A DNA stretch of 64,000 bases, from positions 250,501-314,500 of the forward strand of contig JAJFZO010000034.1 in NCBI GenBank assembly GCA_021397835.1, given 5' to 3'. Position numbers and translations under genes: made by a program. The notes beneath the pieces are model-generated. The model ran no database searches and was not told the DNA's origin. It saw only the letters and a program-made list of their open reading frames with translations. This DNA comes from Moringa oleifera (lineage: Eukaryota > Streptophyta > Magnoliopsida > Brassicales > Moringaceae). This document shows positions 24,360-37,608 of the stretch, piece after piece; positions within the stretch are counted from its first letter, which is position 1, and every line of letters starts with the position of its first letter.

Positions 24360-27104
24360 TGCAGAAGAAGAATGTATTAACAGTATTGTTTTAATTTGCA
24401 TATTTTATTGTTTTCCAGGTTGAGAATAATAGGAACAAGAATAAAATAAGCATGATCGATCTGTTCCACCCTGTTTACATTCCTGTACAATCATGAATTT
24501 TGTGGACTAAATTTTTCAGAAAAAAACATTGAATTTAGGCCTTAATGGCATTGGACAGGGCCGATGTATTGGTCCAGGGGAAATGCAAACCACAGGGGCA
24601 AGCCTCATTGGATCTGTTCTGAAGGCTGTGCTTCTTCCAGGGCCTGCTCTTGTTCCTCCTGCAGCAGACATTGGTTGTCCTGTCTGAATTTCCATCTGGG
24701 TAACAGATTTGATTTCATTTTCATAGTTATCATTCCATCAATGGACACTCAGATCAGACCAAGAAGTCTCTTACCAGCCACATAAAAATAAGAATGTTAG
24801 ATCATTGGAACACAATTAATATAATTAAAATTTTATAACAATCAATGATTCCATACAAAAATAAAAATCTTTAATTCATATTTTAAAGAACTTAAATCGT
24901 CACCCATATCGCCTTTTCAAGCTAATTGGTTTACTTATCATAATAACCTCAATTATCAATACACAATAATTAAATGTTGCTCTCCACAACATTTATTATA
25001 AAAACATATGGGACCGAATTAGATGATGAAAATTGACGTTGACTTGCATTAAGCTCCAAGGGCCTGGGGCACTTTGCTTTCTTCTATAATTTTTTTAATT
25101 ATGAATAGTTGATAAATAAATAAATAATAAAAGCAGTAATAAGTCTTAAGTCATGGACAGCAACACTAAGATGGGACTCAAATAAATACTCTCTCTTTTT
25201 TAAGTATTCAGCCAACTGCCATTGGAATATGCCCTTTTGGAAATAAAGACTATAATTATGTCTTGTTTTCTTATCAAATCGGAGCAAGCCAAGATTAATT
25301 CTACATAATATTATTGATATTAATAAAAAAAATGATCTATGATGATTTGATTAGTGAGGAGGTCCATCGCTTGAGAGACGCCAAAGAAAGTGATAAATTC
25401 AATGTTTAAGTTAGTATATGATTTGTAATTAAGAATAAAATTTATTAGTAACACATTTGTGATTTTTTATAAATATTTTTGAAAAAAGATCAGGGCTTGA
25501 TACCGTTGTTTCTTTGATTTTATAGTTGTGGATAGAAGAATTTTTTTTTATTTGATAATTGTAATAAACTTTTTAAGCATCCCATGATATCTAAATTAAA
25601 AATTATAAAAGTATTTATTCCGAATTAATGTAAATTCAGGTATGTCTTTAGTTTCGTACTAAAGTGAAATCTAATGTCTTTCTTTAATGTGAATAAAATT
25701 GTTAGTTTTTTAAAAAATAATATAATAATTAAAAATATTAATATAAAAAATTAATCTGAATTATTGATTTTATTAAATTATGATATGTTATAATCTTTAC
25801 TCAATAAAACTCACGAACGACTCTAAAGATCGGCTATTAAAGTAATTGATTAAATCTCTCTTCAAACCTATTTTTCAGTTTAATTTTTTAAATTTTTATT
25901 AAAATTTTAATATATATTATTTAAAATAAAAATACTATATTTTGATAAAAAATTGAAAAATCCCATAAAATTATTTTGCTTTGAACCCATTTCTTCTTCG
26001 CTAAGATCTCTCATGAATTTAGATGCCACATAGACAAATTTAAATAAATAATAATTATATTAATTATAACGATTCATTTTAAATATTTATTTATATAATT
26101 TTAATTAAAGTTAATTAATCAAAGCTTAACCTCAAAATGGACCTGGCTTAATTACTTAATCAAGTCACATCAAATTAATTTTACATTTGCAATTAATAGG
26201 CAACTCAATAATGATACAAACCGAGTTGGTGTGGCACTATGGTAAACCAAATTTAGCATAAAACGGTATGATTTTAGGGGTCCCACTGGCGTATGGGCTA
26301 AATGTATGTGGCTCCCATTTTTCGCCTTTGAAAACTAAATTAGGGTTTGCGTAAGTCTCAATCAATGGGGGGCTTAGTGGCCTGGCCTGGCCTAGCCTGG
26401 TGCTTGCTTTAGCCCCTTTCCCTGGGTAGAATCTATCGATATCCATTTTTTTTTGTTTTCCATATTTGCCCCCACCATCATTTTATTAAAATCACTGTCT
26501 TCAGGGTCAAAATCAACAATAATTAATGTGAACTGATTGCCCGTTAAACTTTCTTTTGGATTTTAAAAATATTTATTTATAGAAAACATTAAAATTTTTA
26601 TACATAAAATACAATTATATTTAATTAGATATTTTAATTTTTTATAGATTAAAAAATAATTGCTTGAGGTATATAAGAAATTTTTTTATCACAATAGCAT
26701 CATCGAATTGGATGAAAAACAATATAAAAGTAGTTTTTAATTTTATATCAAATAAATATTGAAAAAATATGATACTCATAAAAATTAGTATTTTATTCAA
26801 TAAACTAATCATTTATTTTCTACACTCGAATCATTTATTACTTAATTTAAATAATTTTTAAAAATTAAGAACAATATTTTTTTTAATCGAACAAGATTAG
26901 CATTTTTAATTTGTTTATCTTTTTCATATTTTCTTAACAAATTAATTATTATAGATAAATGCGTGTAAAGTATAAGAAATAAACTATGTTGATTTGATTA
27001 TAGTAAAAAATTATACACATGCATATTTATAACTTATTATGTTACCAGTCAAATAATCGTATCTAAACAATAACAAATCGAACATTGATATATGGATTAG
27101 GTTT

Positions 27105-27530
27105 AAATTAGACCTTAACTCAAACGGTTATAAAAATTTAAATATATTTTTATTTATTAAAATATTTTAAAAATAACTTAAATAAACTATTCACTTTATT
27201 TTGATTTATTTCTTAAATTTTAATAATTTTTGATGTAAAAAAGTATTTTTATAAAATTTTTAAAATTTTAACAGTATAAATTTTAAAAATATAATTTCAT
27301 TGGTAAAAATTTTTTGAATTTTTTTATGATTATAGATTATATAAAAAAATTAAATAAAAATTTATTGCATAAAATCTTTAGTTTGAATATGTTTAATTTT
27401 TAAAATTTTTGATAAAATTCAATTTAATCCAAATTAATGCATCATGACTTGATTTATCACTTTTTAAATATTAAAGTTTGATTGATAACATAAAATAGGT
27501 ATTAAAATTTTATAAATTTTTATTTTTATT
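27105..27530. repeat. Dispersed AT-rich repeat, copy 2
   Basis: Colinear with 20445-20900 in the same orientation. Shared islands include GGTTATAAAAATTTAAA, TTCACTTTATTTTGATTTAT and AAAGTTTGATT. Boundaries are approximate because both flanks are AT-rich. Confidence 0.6.
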
Positions 27531-29854
27531 ATAAAAATAAATAAATAAATATTTAATTTTTAAGTTTATTAAATATCATATATATATATATATCAAAATT
27601 TATTCTGTGTGAATTAAATAAAAAAAATACTAAAATCGTTATCATGAATTAATGAGTCACAAATTTCTCCATATTCTCTGATGATTTGATCCACAATGCC
27701 ATTAAGATTCCCATTTTGACAATCAATAATAATTCGTTAATTCTTGCACTCACTACTGTGCCATGACTGCACCTAATCTATACAGTACTTTTTATCTACA
27801 CATACCAATGGATGCTTCAATATTATTATTTATTTTTAAAATATTTTATTAATCATCAAATGTTAAACTTATCACGATTTTCAATTATTGGGACAAAAAT
27901 CACTACCTTTTATCTCATGGAATTTTTTTGAATAAAAAATTTAATATTACATGAACTATTTTAAGTAAAAAGAAAAAAATAAATTATGTTCCAATTATAA
28001 ATTTTTTGATGCGATGAAATTAAATAATTATTTTTATGATAATTTGAATTAAAATTTAGAATAAATTAATATACGTTATCGATTCAATCAAAAGTTCATT
28101 CATATTTATCAACAAATTACCATCTGATTTTTTAATAAAATTTTATATTATATATTAAAATTACTATTTATAATAAAAATGATTTTGATTTAATAAACAA
28201 AAATTTAATATTAAATATTCCAATTATATTATGGATATCTCATCGGAAAACCTTGCAGCTGCCATAGAAATGGACTGATTAAGCGATAGGTACTAAACCA
28301 TACACATTGATTCGTGGAATCATATAAATATCTAATACACAGCTTGCCGTTTTTGGCATGGAATGCATTTGTGCTATTTGGTCGATATCATTTCCATGTC
28401 AAAAAATAAAAGAAAAAAAAAGGAGAAAAAAATTGAATGATATTTGTAAGAAAGGTAAGTTAGTGTACATTGGTGGTCCATATTACTAAGGACCAAGGCA
28501 TACAACAAGAGCAAGAGGGATTGGGAAAACGTCCCAAGGTCAATGGAGATGGCGATACCATAAATCTTTCATCTTAGTGGCTGTTGTTAGCCACAATTTC
28601 CTATTTCGATTTTTATAAGCACAAAAGTCGTAAAGTTTGGTGCGATACCATAGATTCAAGCACTAATACACTTGTTAACACTACTAATTCAATCCAAATT
28701 CTCAACCGTTCTACTATTTTATTTATTTATTTATTTTTATAGGAGTTGGAAAAAAATTTGTTCATATTGATGACGTGTAATTAATTCACCAATTCCGATT
28801 TTCTTTCGGGTGAGAAAATTTTAGTGGGTAGATGAGAAAGTGGCCGGGTAACCAAAAAAATGAAAACAAGATTAATAAATACCATATGGAATTTAAGAAT
28901 AAAATGAAAATGACTACCCATCATGACTTTTGTTTAATCTTTACATTACAAAAATCATTAATTTAATTGTAAAACAAGTTTGTCTCCACTTTTTCAACTG
29001 ATACTTTGATAAACTTTTACATTTTTAAAGTGATAATTAATATCATATTGATTATAAATTTATTCATGGGATATAATATGAGTTTGATTATATTTTTTAA
29101 AAAATATTTTTAAAATTAATTCAAAAATCATTCTTATAATAGTTTAAACAGATAAAACCTTTATTTATTTTTTGGAAATTAACTCAGAGTGATAATGCCA
29201 TCTTGTAATCTAAACAGACATCCTTATTTTTATTTTGAATATTTTTTTAAAAAATTATTCATAAATATTATTGGAATCGACAATAATTATGGGTATATAG
29301 TCTTATTCACAAATGCTTTTATATTTATTTATTTTAAATAAATTTATAAAAATTGGAAAAAGGAAAAAAAAACTCAAAAAACCATGGGCAGATAACAAAA
29401 CCATGGGTAGTAGCAGGAAGCGCTTCTTTGAAGATTTATCCAAAATGAATCAATGACACGTCACCTTCCTATTTAATTAAGACTTTACTGCTTTATTTGT
29501 TTATCTTTTTCTCTGTTTGTTTTATTTTTTTATTTTTTAACTTTTAGGTGATGCTTTTGTCTTAATTACGCCCCCCACCCCCTGCCCCTGCATTGCTAAT
29601 GCGTGTATCTCGGGATAAGCTGCACCTGACGAGGAAATCCCAGCTCAACCCCACATCACATCTAATCACCACACAGAAGACAGCACCAACTCCTAGCTCT
29701 ATAAAACCGTTCGATCAAGGGCCCCACACTTTCCCGATGAACCCACTGATGAGGTCTATTCGTATTTTAATAGAATCGAGATTCCTTAGTTTAATTTCGT
29801 GAGTGCTTCATATAATGTCAAAACGACGACATGTAGAATCTGATTTGCCTCCGT

Positions 29855-29877
29855 CACGTGTAAAACTAAAACACGTG
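29855..29877 (+). promoter_or_regulatory. Pair of G-box/ABRE-like CACGTG motifs
   Basis: CACGTG at 29855-29860 and again at 29872-29877, about 0.9 kb upstream of the AILP1-like start. Closely spaced G-boxes are typical binding sites for bZIP (ABA/stress) or bHLH factors. The link to AILP1 is inferred from position. Confidence 0.4.
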
Positions 29878-30562
29878 TTTCCATGTTGATGCTTAGACCC
29901 GCAAAACGCAGCACCTTTGTCTCCATTAATTTAGGTTCAAGTTGCTACCGTACACAGGAAATCCAGGGCCCAGCCGTGGTTTTGCAGTTAATTACACCTC
30001 TACGTCTCTTTTCTTAACTTAATCATCAAGGAAAATTAATATTAATTTCATTTTAATCAAGCACTATAAAATTAAATTATTGAATTTTTCAGTACTAATT
30101 AATATAAAACAATTACTTTTTAAAGTAATTATTCTTTAAATTATATAATTGAAAATGCATTTTCATAGTTCAGAACAGAATGTCACATAATAACCTGACG
30201 TGTCAGTCGGTCTCAAGTGCCGAATCTAAGCTCTGCCGCATCGGATTCGAGCTCCTCCGGTGCTGTGCGGCAGTTTTTTCTCTTATGAGTTTAAGGCATA
30301 GTAATCATCATCTTATCAGTGATTTTTCCACTACTAGAGGACAAAAAGGATGACCCATGGGAGGACCCACGAGGGCCCCATGCGTCTTAATCTAAAAACT
30401 CAAGAATAATCGCCGGCATGGACCCCACACACCACATGCCTCCTCGTCCTTCATTGGCTATTAAAATGAAAATGGAACTCGAGACATTTAAAAATCGGGA
30501 ATAATAAAAATCAGTGAAATTGAAATATAAAAAAATGACAATTATGCCCCAGCTGCTCTTCC

Positions 30563-30568
30563 TATAAA
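30563..30568 (+). promoter_or_regulatory. Probable TATA box of AILP1
   Basis: TATAAA in CCTATAAAGGGG, 181 bases before the start codon. It predicts transcription from about 30595 and a leader of about 150 nt. Two short upstream ORFs (30598-30612 and 30609-30659) overlap as ATGA at the extreme 5' end of that leader. Confidence 0.65.
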
Positions 30569-30743
30569 GGGGAAGGCACTCTTCCTTCAACACCTCCATG
30601 TTCGAGCTATGAACTTTCTAGTTGGTGCCAGAGGGAAACAGAACTACTGTCTAGCGTGAGAGAGAGTATTAGTATTACTAGTAGTAGTTAGTTCTTAGGA
30701 AACTTTCTCCCAGGAGAGAGAATTTTCTAGAGAGAGAGAGAAA

Positions 30744-33700
30744 ATGTTGGGAGTGTTCAGCAGCGCCATAATGTCCCCGCCGGACGAGCTGGTGGCGGCG
30801 GGCTGCCGGACTCCGTCTCCGAAGACAACGTCGACGGCGCTGGTAAATCGTTTTCTCGAGACCAACGCCTCGGCCGTGTCGGTGCAGATCGGGGACCATG
30901 TCCAGTTGGCCTACAGTCACCAGAACGAGTCTGCTTTGCAGCCCAGGTAAATCACCCCTCTCCCCTCCACTCACCCCGCAAACAAGAAAGAGAAAACTAA
31001 TTAACTGGTTTCTAGGTGCCGTTTCTCTGGTTGAGTTTTACTCTGCCGTCGTAGAATTGGTGATCAAATGATCTCGGCCGTCTGACTCATGAGAGAGAGA
31101 GAGAGAGAGAGAGATCAGACGGTCGAGATAATGTGATTAAGTTGGCTCTTTGGTTGCTGAATGCTGACAAAATTGATCTGGCTAGACTTTAATTGGTGTG
31201 TATCTATTTTTCCTGAGAAAGAAAATTTTTCTTTCAATTCATATCTTTCCTGACCAAACAGTGAACTGGATTTTCGCGTCATGTTTTGTTTCTTAATTGG
31301 ATTTAGTTGATCCTTCTAGCCTGAGTTCCCTCTGTCTATGGATCATTGCGAAAATCTTAAATTGAAGGAGAACCTCTTTCGAATAAAACCTGGAAAGCAC
31401 AAACACAACAGCAAACACGTGATTAGTATATATCAAATCAACCAGTACACGGAATAAGATGCCACAAGATCACGTGAGGTCGTGAATCTCAGATCATTCA
31501 CCCAAATATTGTTTAGGTTGGATGCTAATAATGTAATCTTGGAGGAAGTGATTTTAATCAATCATCAGATTCAAAAGATAATGATATTATTTGATGAGCT
31601 GGTATTTCTTTTTTGGGAGAGAGGTGGACATGGTAGGGAACCTGACCCCATCTGTGGCCTTTTGCCATGAGCGTGGCAGATATCCTGAAGGATTCAGAGG
31701 CCAACTTGCATGTGAAAGCCACGCCACAACACGTGGATGGATGCCACGTGTTCGGTCGGATGGTAGTTACTTATCTTGTCCTTTTCTCAGCGGGTTGTTG
31801 AGACCATCTGGTATGACCCGCTTTAAGATTTTAACCTTTGGAGCTTAGTCCAGAAATTACGTCTGGAAACGGTCAAAGTAAGCTGTTTTGTTTCCCGGGG
31901 CTGAGCCTTTTTAGCCCATAAAACAAGTGGGGCCCATTTTATCTTGCGGGTTTAGTTTCAGATCTGATTATATGTAAATAGATTGGCTTTTTCCCTCATA
32001 TGTAATCTGGTGAGGTTGGGGATTTTTTTTTTTTTTTAATAAAGGATTAGGCCCCCTTCTTCTTCCATACATAAAAAGGTGGAAGACAATACTGAAAATT
32101 AAGTTGAGTGCATTTACACAGTTACTTATCATAGATTAGCAACCCATATAAGTTTCAAAACTTGATCGAAGTGTTTTTATGGCTGAAAAACCAGTATCAG
32201 CAGAGGGTAAGTAGATTCAATTATAGCCTGACCCAACATGGCAACATCATGGAAGACAAAAATGTCAAAAGTGATGGTTGTTTTCAATATCAAGTTGTAT
32301 CCTTCCTTGTGATTCTAATTACTTTGATAAAGTAAGCTTTTTATCATAGCATATAGTGGATTCCCTATCAACTTTAGGTGCAGGGTGGGGAAATGAACAA
32401 AGTAAGGATAAGTGATATGTTACTTTGATGGGAACTGAAGTTGGTCCCCAGCCTAGGTCTTCTAAGGTGATACCCCCAGATGGGGCCACCTAGCACATAG
32501 TTTATCTTTTTTGAACTAACCTTTGCTAGACTTTTACCAGTGAGCTCCGGTGTATGTCTTAACTGAAATATGGGATGGGATCATGACAATTCTAGTCATC
32601 CTTCTTTGGATGCATTGTATCTGTGACCTACTTTTCAGATTTCGGAATATCTTAATATAAAGAAGATGATTAATGTTTGCTTTTCGATGCTTATTATTGC
32701 AGATCATTTGCAGTTAAAGACGAGATTTTCTGCTTGTTTGAAGGGGTGCTGGACAACCTGGGAAGTCTGAGGCAACAGTATGGACTGGCCAAGTCTGCAA
32801 ATGAGGTGCTTTTAGTGATTGAAGCTTACAAGGCTCTTCGCGATCGGGCCCCCTACCCTCCCAATCATGTTGTTGGCCACCTTAGTGGCAATTTTGCTTT
32901 CATTGTTTTTGACAAATCAACCTCCACCTTGTTTGTGGCTTCTGTAAGTTATCCCACCTACTAAATGCCATGGTTAAGCTAATGGAATTGGTTGGTCTTT
33001 GACAACTTTCTGGGTTGGTATAATTGTGACAGGATCAATATGGTAAGGTTCCTCTGTATTGGGGAATCACTGCTGATGGATACGTGGCCTTTGCTGATGA
33101 TGCTGAGTTACTCAGAGGAGCCTGTGGCAAGTCACTTGCTTCTTTCCCTCAAGGTGGTACACAGTATCCATACTCTTGCTTACACATGAAACATTTGGCA
33201 AATTATGTGGTTTATGTTAATCTGCTCTAGCCAACAATTGTTAGTGCCTATAATTAACTTGTATGGACCTTTTTCAGCTCATCAGGATTCAGGAGTACGA
33301 AACTAACAAGAACAAAGTAATAACCATTTTGTCTGACATCATTGACAACGGTGCGTCCTGAATATTGCAGGTTGTTTCTTCTCCACCGCCGTGGGAGAGT
33401 TGAGATGCTATGAGAATCCTAAGAACAAAGTCACTGCAGTTCCTGCTGAAGAGGAAGAGATCTGGGGTGCTACATTCAAGGTAACATGATGATTGATTAG
33501 ACTGTCCACGAATAATTGCATTTGGATTCTGCAATCTGCTGCATCTCTCTTCTTATTGGGTGTGAGCATAGCCACGTGATTCTTGTCAGTATCATGTCCG
33601 AGAGTGTCCGTCAATGTAAATGTGTCCTCCCACTCCCTCCCTTAGCCATCCACAAAGATTTGCCTGATCTCACCAACTCAGTCTTTCACATTAGAGGCAG

Positions 33701-33933
33701 AGACAGTATTAACCTTTTGAATTGAAGAATACTGCAGAAAGAAATTCAATGTAAAAGATTGTCTCCATACTGTTGTTTTTATTGTAAGGTAGTCTGGCCC
33801 ATCAATTGTCTATTTTGGAAACAGCTTGTAAGAAAAGAAATCCATTCGAGCCCCATATGTCCAACTGATCTGTTGACTTTCCTCGGGTGAATCTCAGGTG
33901 GAAGGGCCGGCGGTTGTTGTAGCCAGAGAGTAG
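30744..33933 (+). CDS. AILP1: Aluminium-induced protein AILP1-like (DUF3700, YGL and LRDR motifs)
   Basis: A plant protein with a class-II glutamine-amidotransferase-like fold but no synthetase domain; the biochemical role is unknown, and relatives respond to aluminium, sugar and dark. Five exons (30744-30946, 32703-32943, 33033-33153, 33371-33480, 33898-33933) with GT-AG introns give 236 aa, the usual family length. The signature motifs are present: YGL in SLRQQYGLAKS (residues 94-96) and LRDR in AYKALRDRAPYPP (113-116). Further family landmarks are VGHLSGNFAFIVFDKSTST, PLYWGITADGYVAFADD and the C-terminal EEIWGATFKVEGPAVV. The last exon codes for only 11 residues; its frame and the shared VEGPAVV ending support it. 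Intron 1 (1.76 kb) holds a GA-looped hairpin and several CACGTG sites. The call as AILP1 rather than another DUF3700 member follows the N-terminus and the neighbouring dehydratase gene. Confidence 0.93.
31063..31137. repeat. Inverted repeat with (GA)n loop in AILP1 intron 1
   Basis: The left arm 31063-31085 pairs with the right arm 31115-31137 at about 20 of 23 positions; the core is ATCTCGGCCGTCTGA against TCAGACGGTCGAGAT. The loop is about 29 nt, mostly uninterrupted GA. The transcript of intron 1 could fold into a stable stem here. Confidence 0.75.
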
Positions 33934-34221
33934 ACCTTTGTTTTTCAGTTCAGAGTCTGTATCATGGGGATGCGGAGGGTGAGTTAGGATGCATGGAGAG
34001 CCATGTGAATACCTGAGTGAGTGTTGTTTCAAGTGTGGGTGGAATGGACAAGTTGAAGCAATGGTTGTAAGAAATAGAAGCAAGTGTAATAGTGGTTAGT
34101 GTTATCTACTAGGTACTTTTGCTTCTATGTATTATTGGACTTGTCTCTAGCTTGTCTTGTACAGCTTTCCTTTCTGGTTTGAATAAAGTTTGCTTGAGGT
34201 TCTGTAAATTTATTAAAAAAA

Positions 34222-34250
34222 AAGAAGAAGAAGAAGAAGAAGAAGAAGAA
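34222..34250. repeat. (AAG)n microsatellite
   Basis: About nine uninterrupted AAG units directly after a nine-A run, near the end of the AILP1 3' region. Confidence 0.9.
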
Positions 34251-34680
34251 GCTAAGTCTGCAGTAATCCGTCTTCCTCTAAAGCAGTCTATTTTAAATCC
34301 AACCAGGTGCTTGACGAAAGGAGGAGAGAGCATTGGTCTCAAAGCATTGATGGGCAGAACATGTTTGTGAGGGGATTCGGGCTATTCACAAAATGGGCTT
34401 GAATAGCCATATAAGGGCTTAACATTGTCCGAATCCGACCTAATAACATCAACAAAAGCATTAGAGTAGGACATGGATCCTCGTTGTTACTAGCGTTTTC
34501 TGTCTTAGAGAGAAATAAGAAAAGGGCCATGTCCAAATATGAAAGAGACACATACGAACTAAAATTGGTAGTGGTGACCAAAAACCCGCTCACTCTTTTT
34601 GACTTAAGCCACTTGCCACCACTACGGTGCGGCTCTCTCACATGTCTGTTCCAGCTTGCTATCTTCACTAAGCCTAGTAA

Positions 34681-35191
34681 GATCATCTCCATTGGTGGAC
34701 AAATATTATATCATTTTGATGGTAATTTTTTTAAAATATTTTAATATCAATTTTTAACATATTAAATTAAAATAATGAAATCAATATTTTTAAATAATAC
34801 TATATAATAAACATTAGTAAATAATATTTATAAAATTAATTAATTTTTTAAAAATAAAATAATTATTAATTTAAAATTAATATTTTTTCCATAAAAATAT
34901 GATATCATATATAAATTTAATATTTAATTAATAAAATAATTTAATTAAAATAAAAAATATATTAAATATTGATTTTATTTTAAAGTTTTAATATAATATT
35001 ATTAATAAATGTAATTCATATAAAATTAGATATCAAAATTTTAATTTAATTGAAATAAAAATAATTTAATAAAAATTGAAAATAAAAAGAAATTGACTTC
35101 CACATAGTTACTAATTTGGTGCTTGGGCAAAGATGAAAAAGTAAGTTCTTTAACATCAATTTGATGCTTTGAAGCTGTATTGAAAATGGTC
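34681..35191. mobile_element. MITE copy C with TAA target-site duplication
   Basis: Termini GATCATCTCCATT and, as reverse complement of the right end, GACCATTTTCAAT form an imperfect inverted repeat. TAA flanks both sides (34678-34680 and 35192-35194). The 511-bp AT-rich interior resembles copies A and B around 34965-35000 and has no ORF. It is probably an older member of the same non-autonomous family. Confidence 0.65.
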
Positions 35192-36300
35192 TAACACTCA
35201 CTCCATTTATGACATGTTTTATTGAGTAAGAATTGATATAGATAAAGATGCAAATCCAAATTTCATTTTTATGTTTTTCATTTGTAAAATATAGTAAATT
35301 TATTTTTATATATTTTAAATAAAAATAATATTTAATTATTATAATATTAAATAAATAAAATTATTTGAAATTACATACTTTAATATAAAATTAAAAAAAT
35401 AAATTACAACATTAATTTTTTATCAATAATAAATAATTTTTTTTAAAAAATAAAAACCTATATCATTATCATCGTAATAATCAATATATTTTTATATATT
35501 TTTTAAAATAATAAAATAATATACTTTGAATTTCAAAAATAAAAATATCAAACCATGAAAGAGTTTGGATTGTAACTTCCATTTTTCAAATCTTAGTACT
35601 CATTTCATAATAAAACAATATAGAAAAAGTGAGATTCATTTTGATGATTTTTTACTTTTAATTAATAAACATATTATTAATTATAATATATATATATATT
35701 GATATCTATGTATGAAAAAGTTCACCAGTTTAGTGTAAGTTTAGAATTAAAATAAAAAATATTAATATTTAAATTACATTAAATTAAATTAAAATATTTT
35801 AATTAAATAATTAATTTTTAATATTAATTTGGTAATTTTATGAAATTCATTTTAGAGTATATTCAAGTCCCAAATCATCATCAACCATGAACAATTTAAG
35901 TTTGATTTTAAAAGTGACCATTTTAATTTTAGTGATTAGTTGGAATTTGACCATATGATCATTTCTTTGTAAATGTTTTAATCAAACGTATTTTTATATT
36001 AATTTATTATTATTATTATTTATACAAAAAATTTAAAATAAATATGGACTGATAAAATTATTCTTAAATGGTAATGGTGATGTGAGATCAAATTGAAAAT
36101 TGAAAATAGAGATTATTAGATAATTAAACTAACCTTCTTTCAGGGAGGACATTTTAGCAAAGATTAGGCATAATAAGAAAGCAGACAACATTGAGTGCAG
36201 TAAATACACTTTTGAGGGTTATGCCCGTGTAATTTTAGGCTTAACAGTGAGGTTAAAATCGTCAGAGACGAAGGTCAAACTGGAAGTATAGTAGCCAGGA

Positions 36301-37608
36301 CTAACCAAAGTGGCGCTTTTATGTTGGTGGAGGACTCTCTCTCTCTCTCATATCGTTCGTCTTCCCTTCTCACTACCCCGATCCTCTGTTTTATTTGTTT
36401 ATTGATCCAAGGTCAAAGTTAATCACTGCTTGCGGAAGCTTCGTCTTCAAAGTAATTCTCTCTCTCTCTCTCTTTTTTAATTTTCTCTTTTTGTTTCTTT
36501 AATCGCAATTTACAGTTTCTCAGTCTGCTTTCTCTCTGTGTAACTCTCAAGTTTAATTTAATCGAAGGTTTTGTTTCGTGTGTTGTCCCCCTTTTTTCTT
36601 AGGGTTTTGACTGTTGAAGAAGATCAAGAATTCAGAGTAAAGTTGAGCGAGGTAGATACTCCATGGATTATGGTTATCCTTACTTTAGTTACCTCTGTTA
36701 TTGTTCTTTTTCCTTTGGGAATTTCGTGTGTAAGCGGTAAAGCTTTGGATTTTTGTACAGATTCGTTTCATAGGGTTTTAGAAACCGGATAGTTGATTAA
36801 CTGATCTCGTTTTATGATTAACATATATTTGTTTGGGTTTTGTTTGAATAACGGAATTGAGATTGTCTATGTGTATTTTCATATGTATATGGCAGGTGAT
36901 CCTGTATATTACACCACGCATGGTCTTGCTGGGTAGGTAGTATATCACTCAGTAAGTTTGTGAAAAGTTGTCTGAGATGGTTCTTTCATCAGTTGCTTGA
37001 ATTGGACTGAAGTTGGCTTTAAATTGTCTCAGTAGGTGAATATTAATATACAGGAATGAATAATGAGTAAATACAGTTGTGTAGAGAGATGACGTGCTTT
37101 TTTTGGTTTAGACCACAATTTTAATGCTTGGGGTGTTTTGTTTTATTTATCCTTGGTGTTCCTCTTATAGACTTGGTGAAGTTTTAGATGTTCCATATAA
37201 GATGCAGTTTTGATGTGTGGTTCAAAACTTGGAAAGTTTGTTAAAGTTTTGGTACTTTCTTTGTCAATATAATGCTTGAATTCAAAGCCTGCTGTTTATT
37301 ATTCCATGTCGGGCGTGTGTCAAAGGAATAAGGAAGCAGTGGAATTTGAAATTCTGGAATATTGATTCCTACTTGAGAACTCAGCTTAACGCATGAATCT
37401 TGAGGATGCCAGTGCCTATGGAAAGTTTGTTTTGCATTAGAAAACTTTGGGGATTGCCTGAGTAAGAATTATGGAATGTTGAACTAAAAATACTAAAATA
37501 GGTTAGGCATGATGAGTGGAATATAATCATAACAGCTGAAACATTTATTGAAACTTTGCAGTGACGTGGTGATCGATACAGACTTCATCCAAGCTGATAT
37601 AAGCTAGC
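36301..37608 (+). other. Probable promoter and 5' UTR exon(s)/intron(s) of NF-YC
   Basis: CT-rich tracts (about 36339-36350 and 36458-36470) resemble a plant 5' leader. A donor at 36452 (AAAGTAATT) and an acceptor at 37560-37561 (TTTGCAG) would splice to the coding exon. A small middle exon, about 36898-36931, is possible. No coding sequence is evident; the exon structure is inferred. Confidence 0.4.

Larger units (their letters stand above)
24360..30562. other. Long AT-rich spacer
   Basis: About 6.2 kb with no supported gene. It holds one copy of a dispersed repeat (about 27105-27530), a TA tract near 27583-27595 and several A/T-only stretches. The open frame at about 24541-24690 is unrecognised. 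The right end (from about 29560) is less AT-rich and carries two G-boxes and the AILP1 promoter. Confidence 0.55.
33934..36300. other. Spacer between AILP1 and NF-YC with a MITE and microsatellite
   Basis: Contains the AILP1 3' UTR (to about 34200), an (AAG)n microsatellite, a MITE and then about 900 bp of AT-rich sequence. The short ORFs here show no recognisable domain. Confidence 0.55.

Noticed and set aside
24541..24690. Open frame downstream of NIP7;1 with Gly/Pro-rich sequence (GIGQGRCIGPGEMQTTGASL)
   Set aside because: Considered as an ATP-synthase c-like or other gene fragment, but only the GIGQG word matches. No ATG context or neighbouring exon, so left unannotated.
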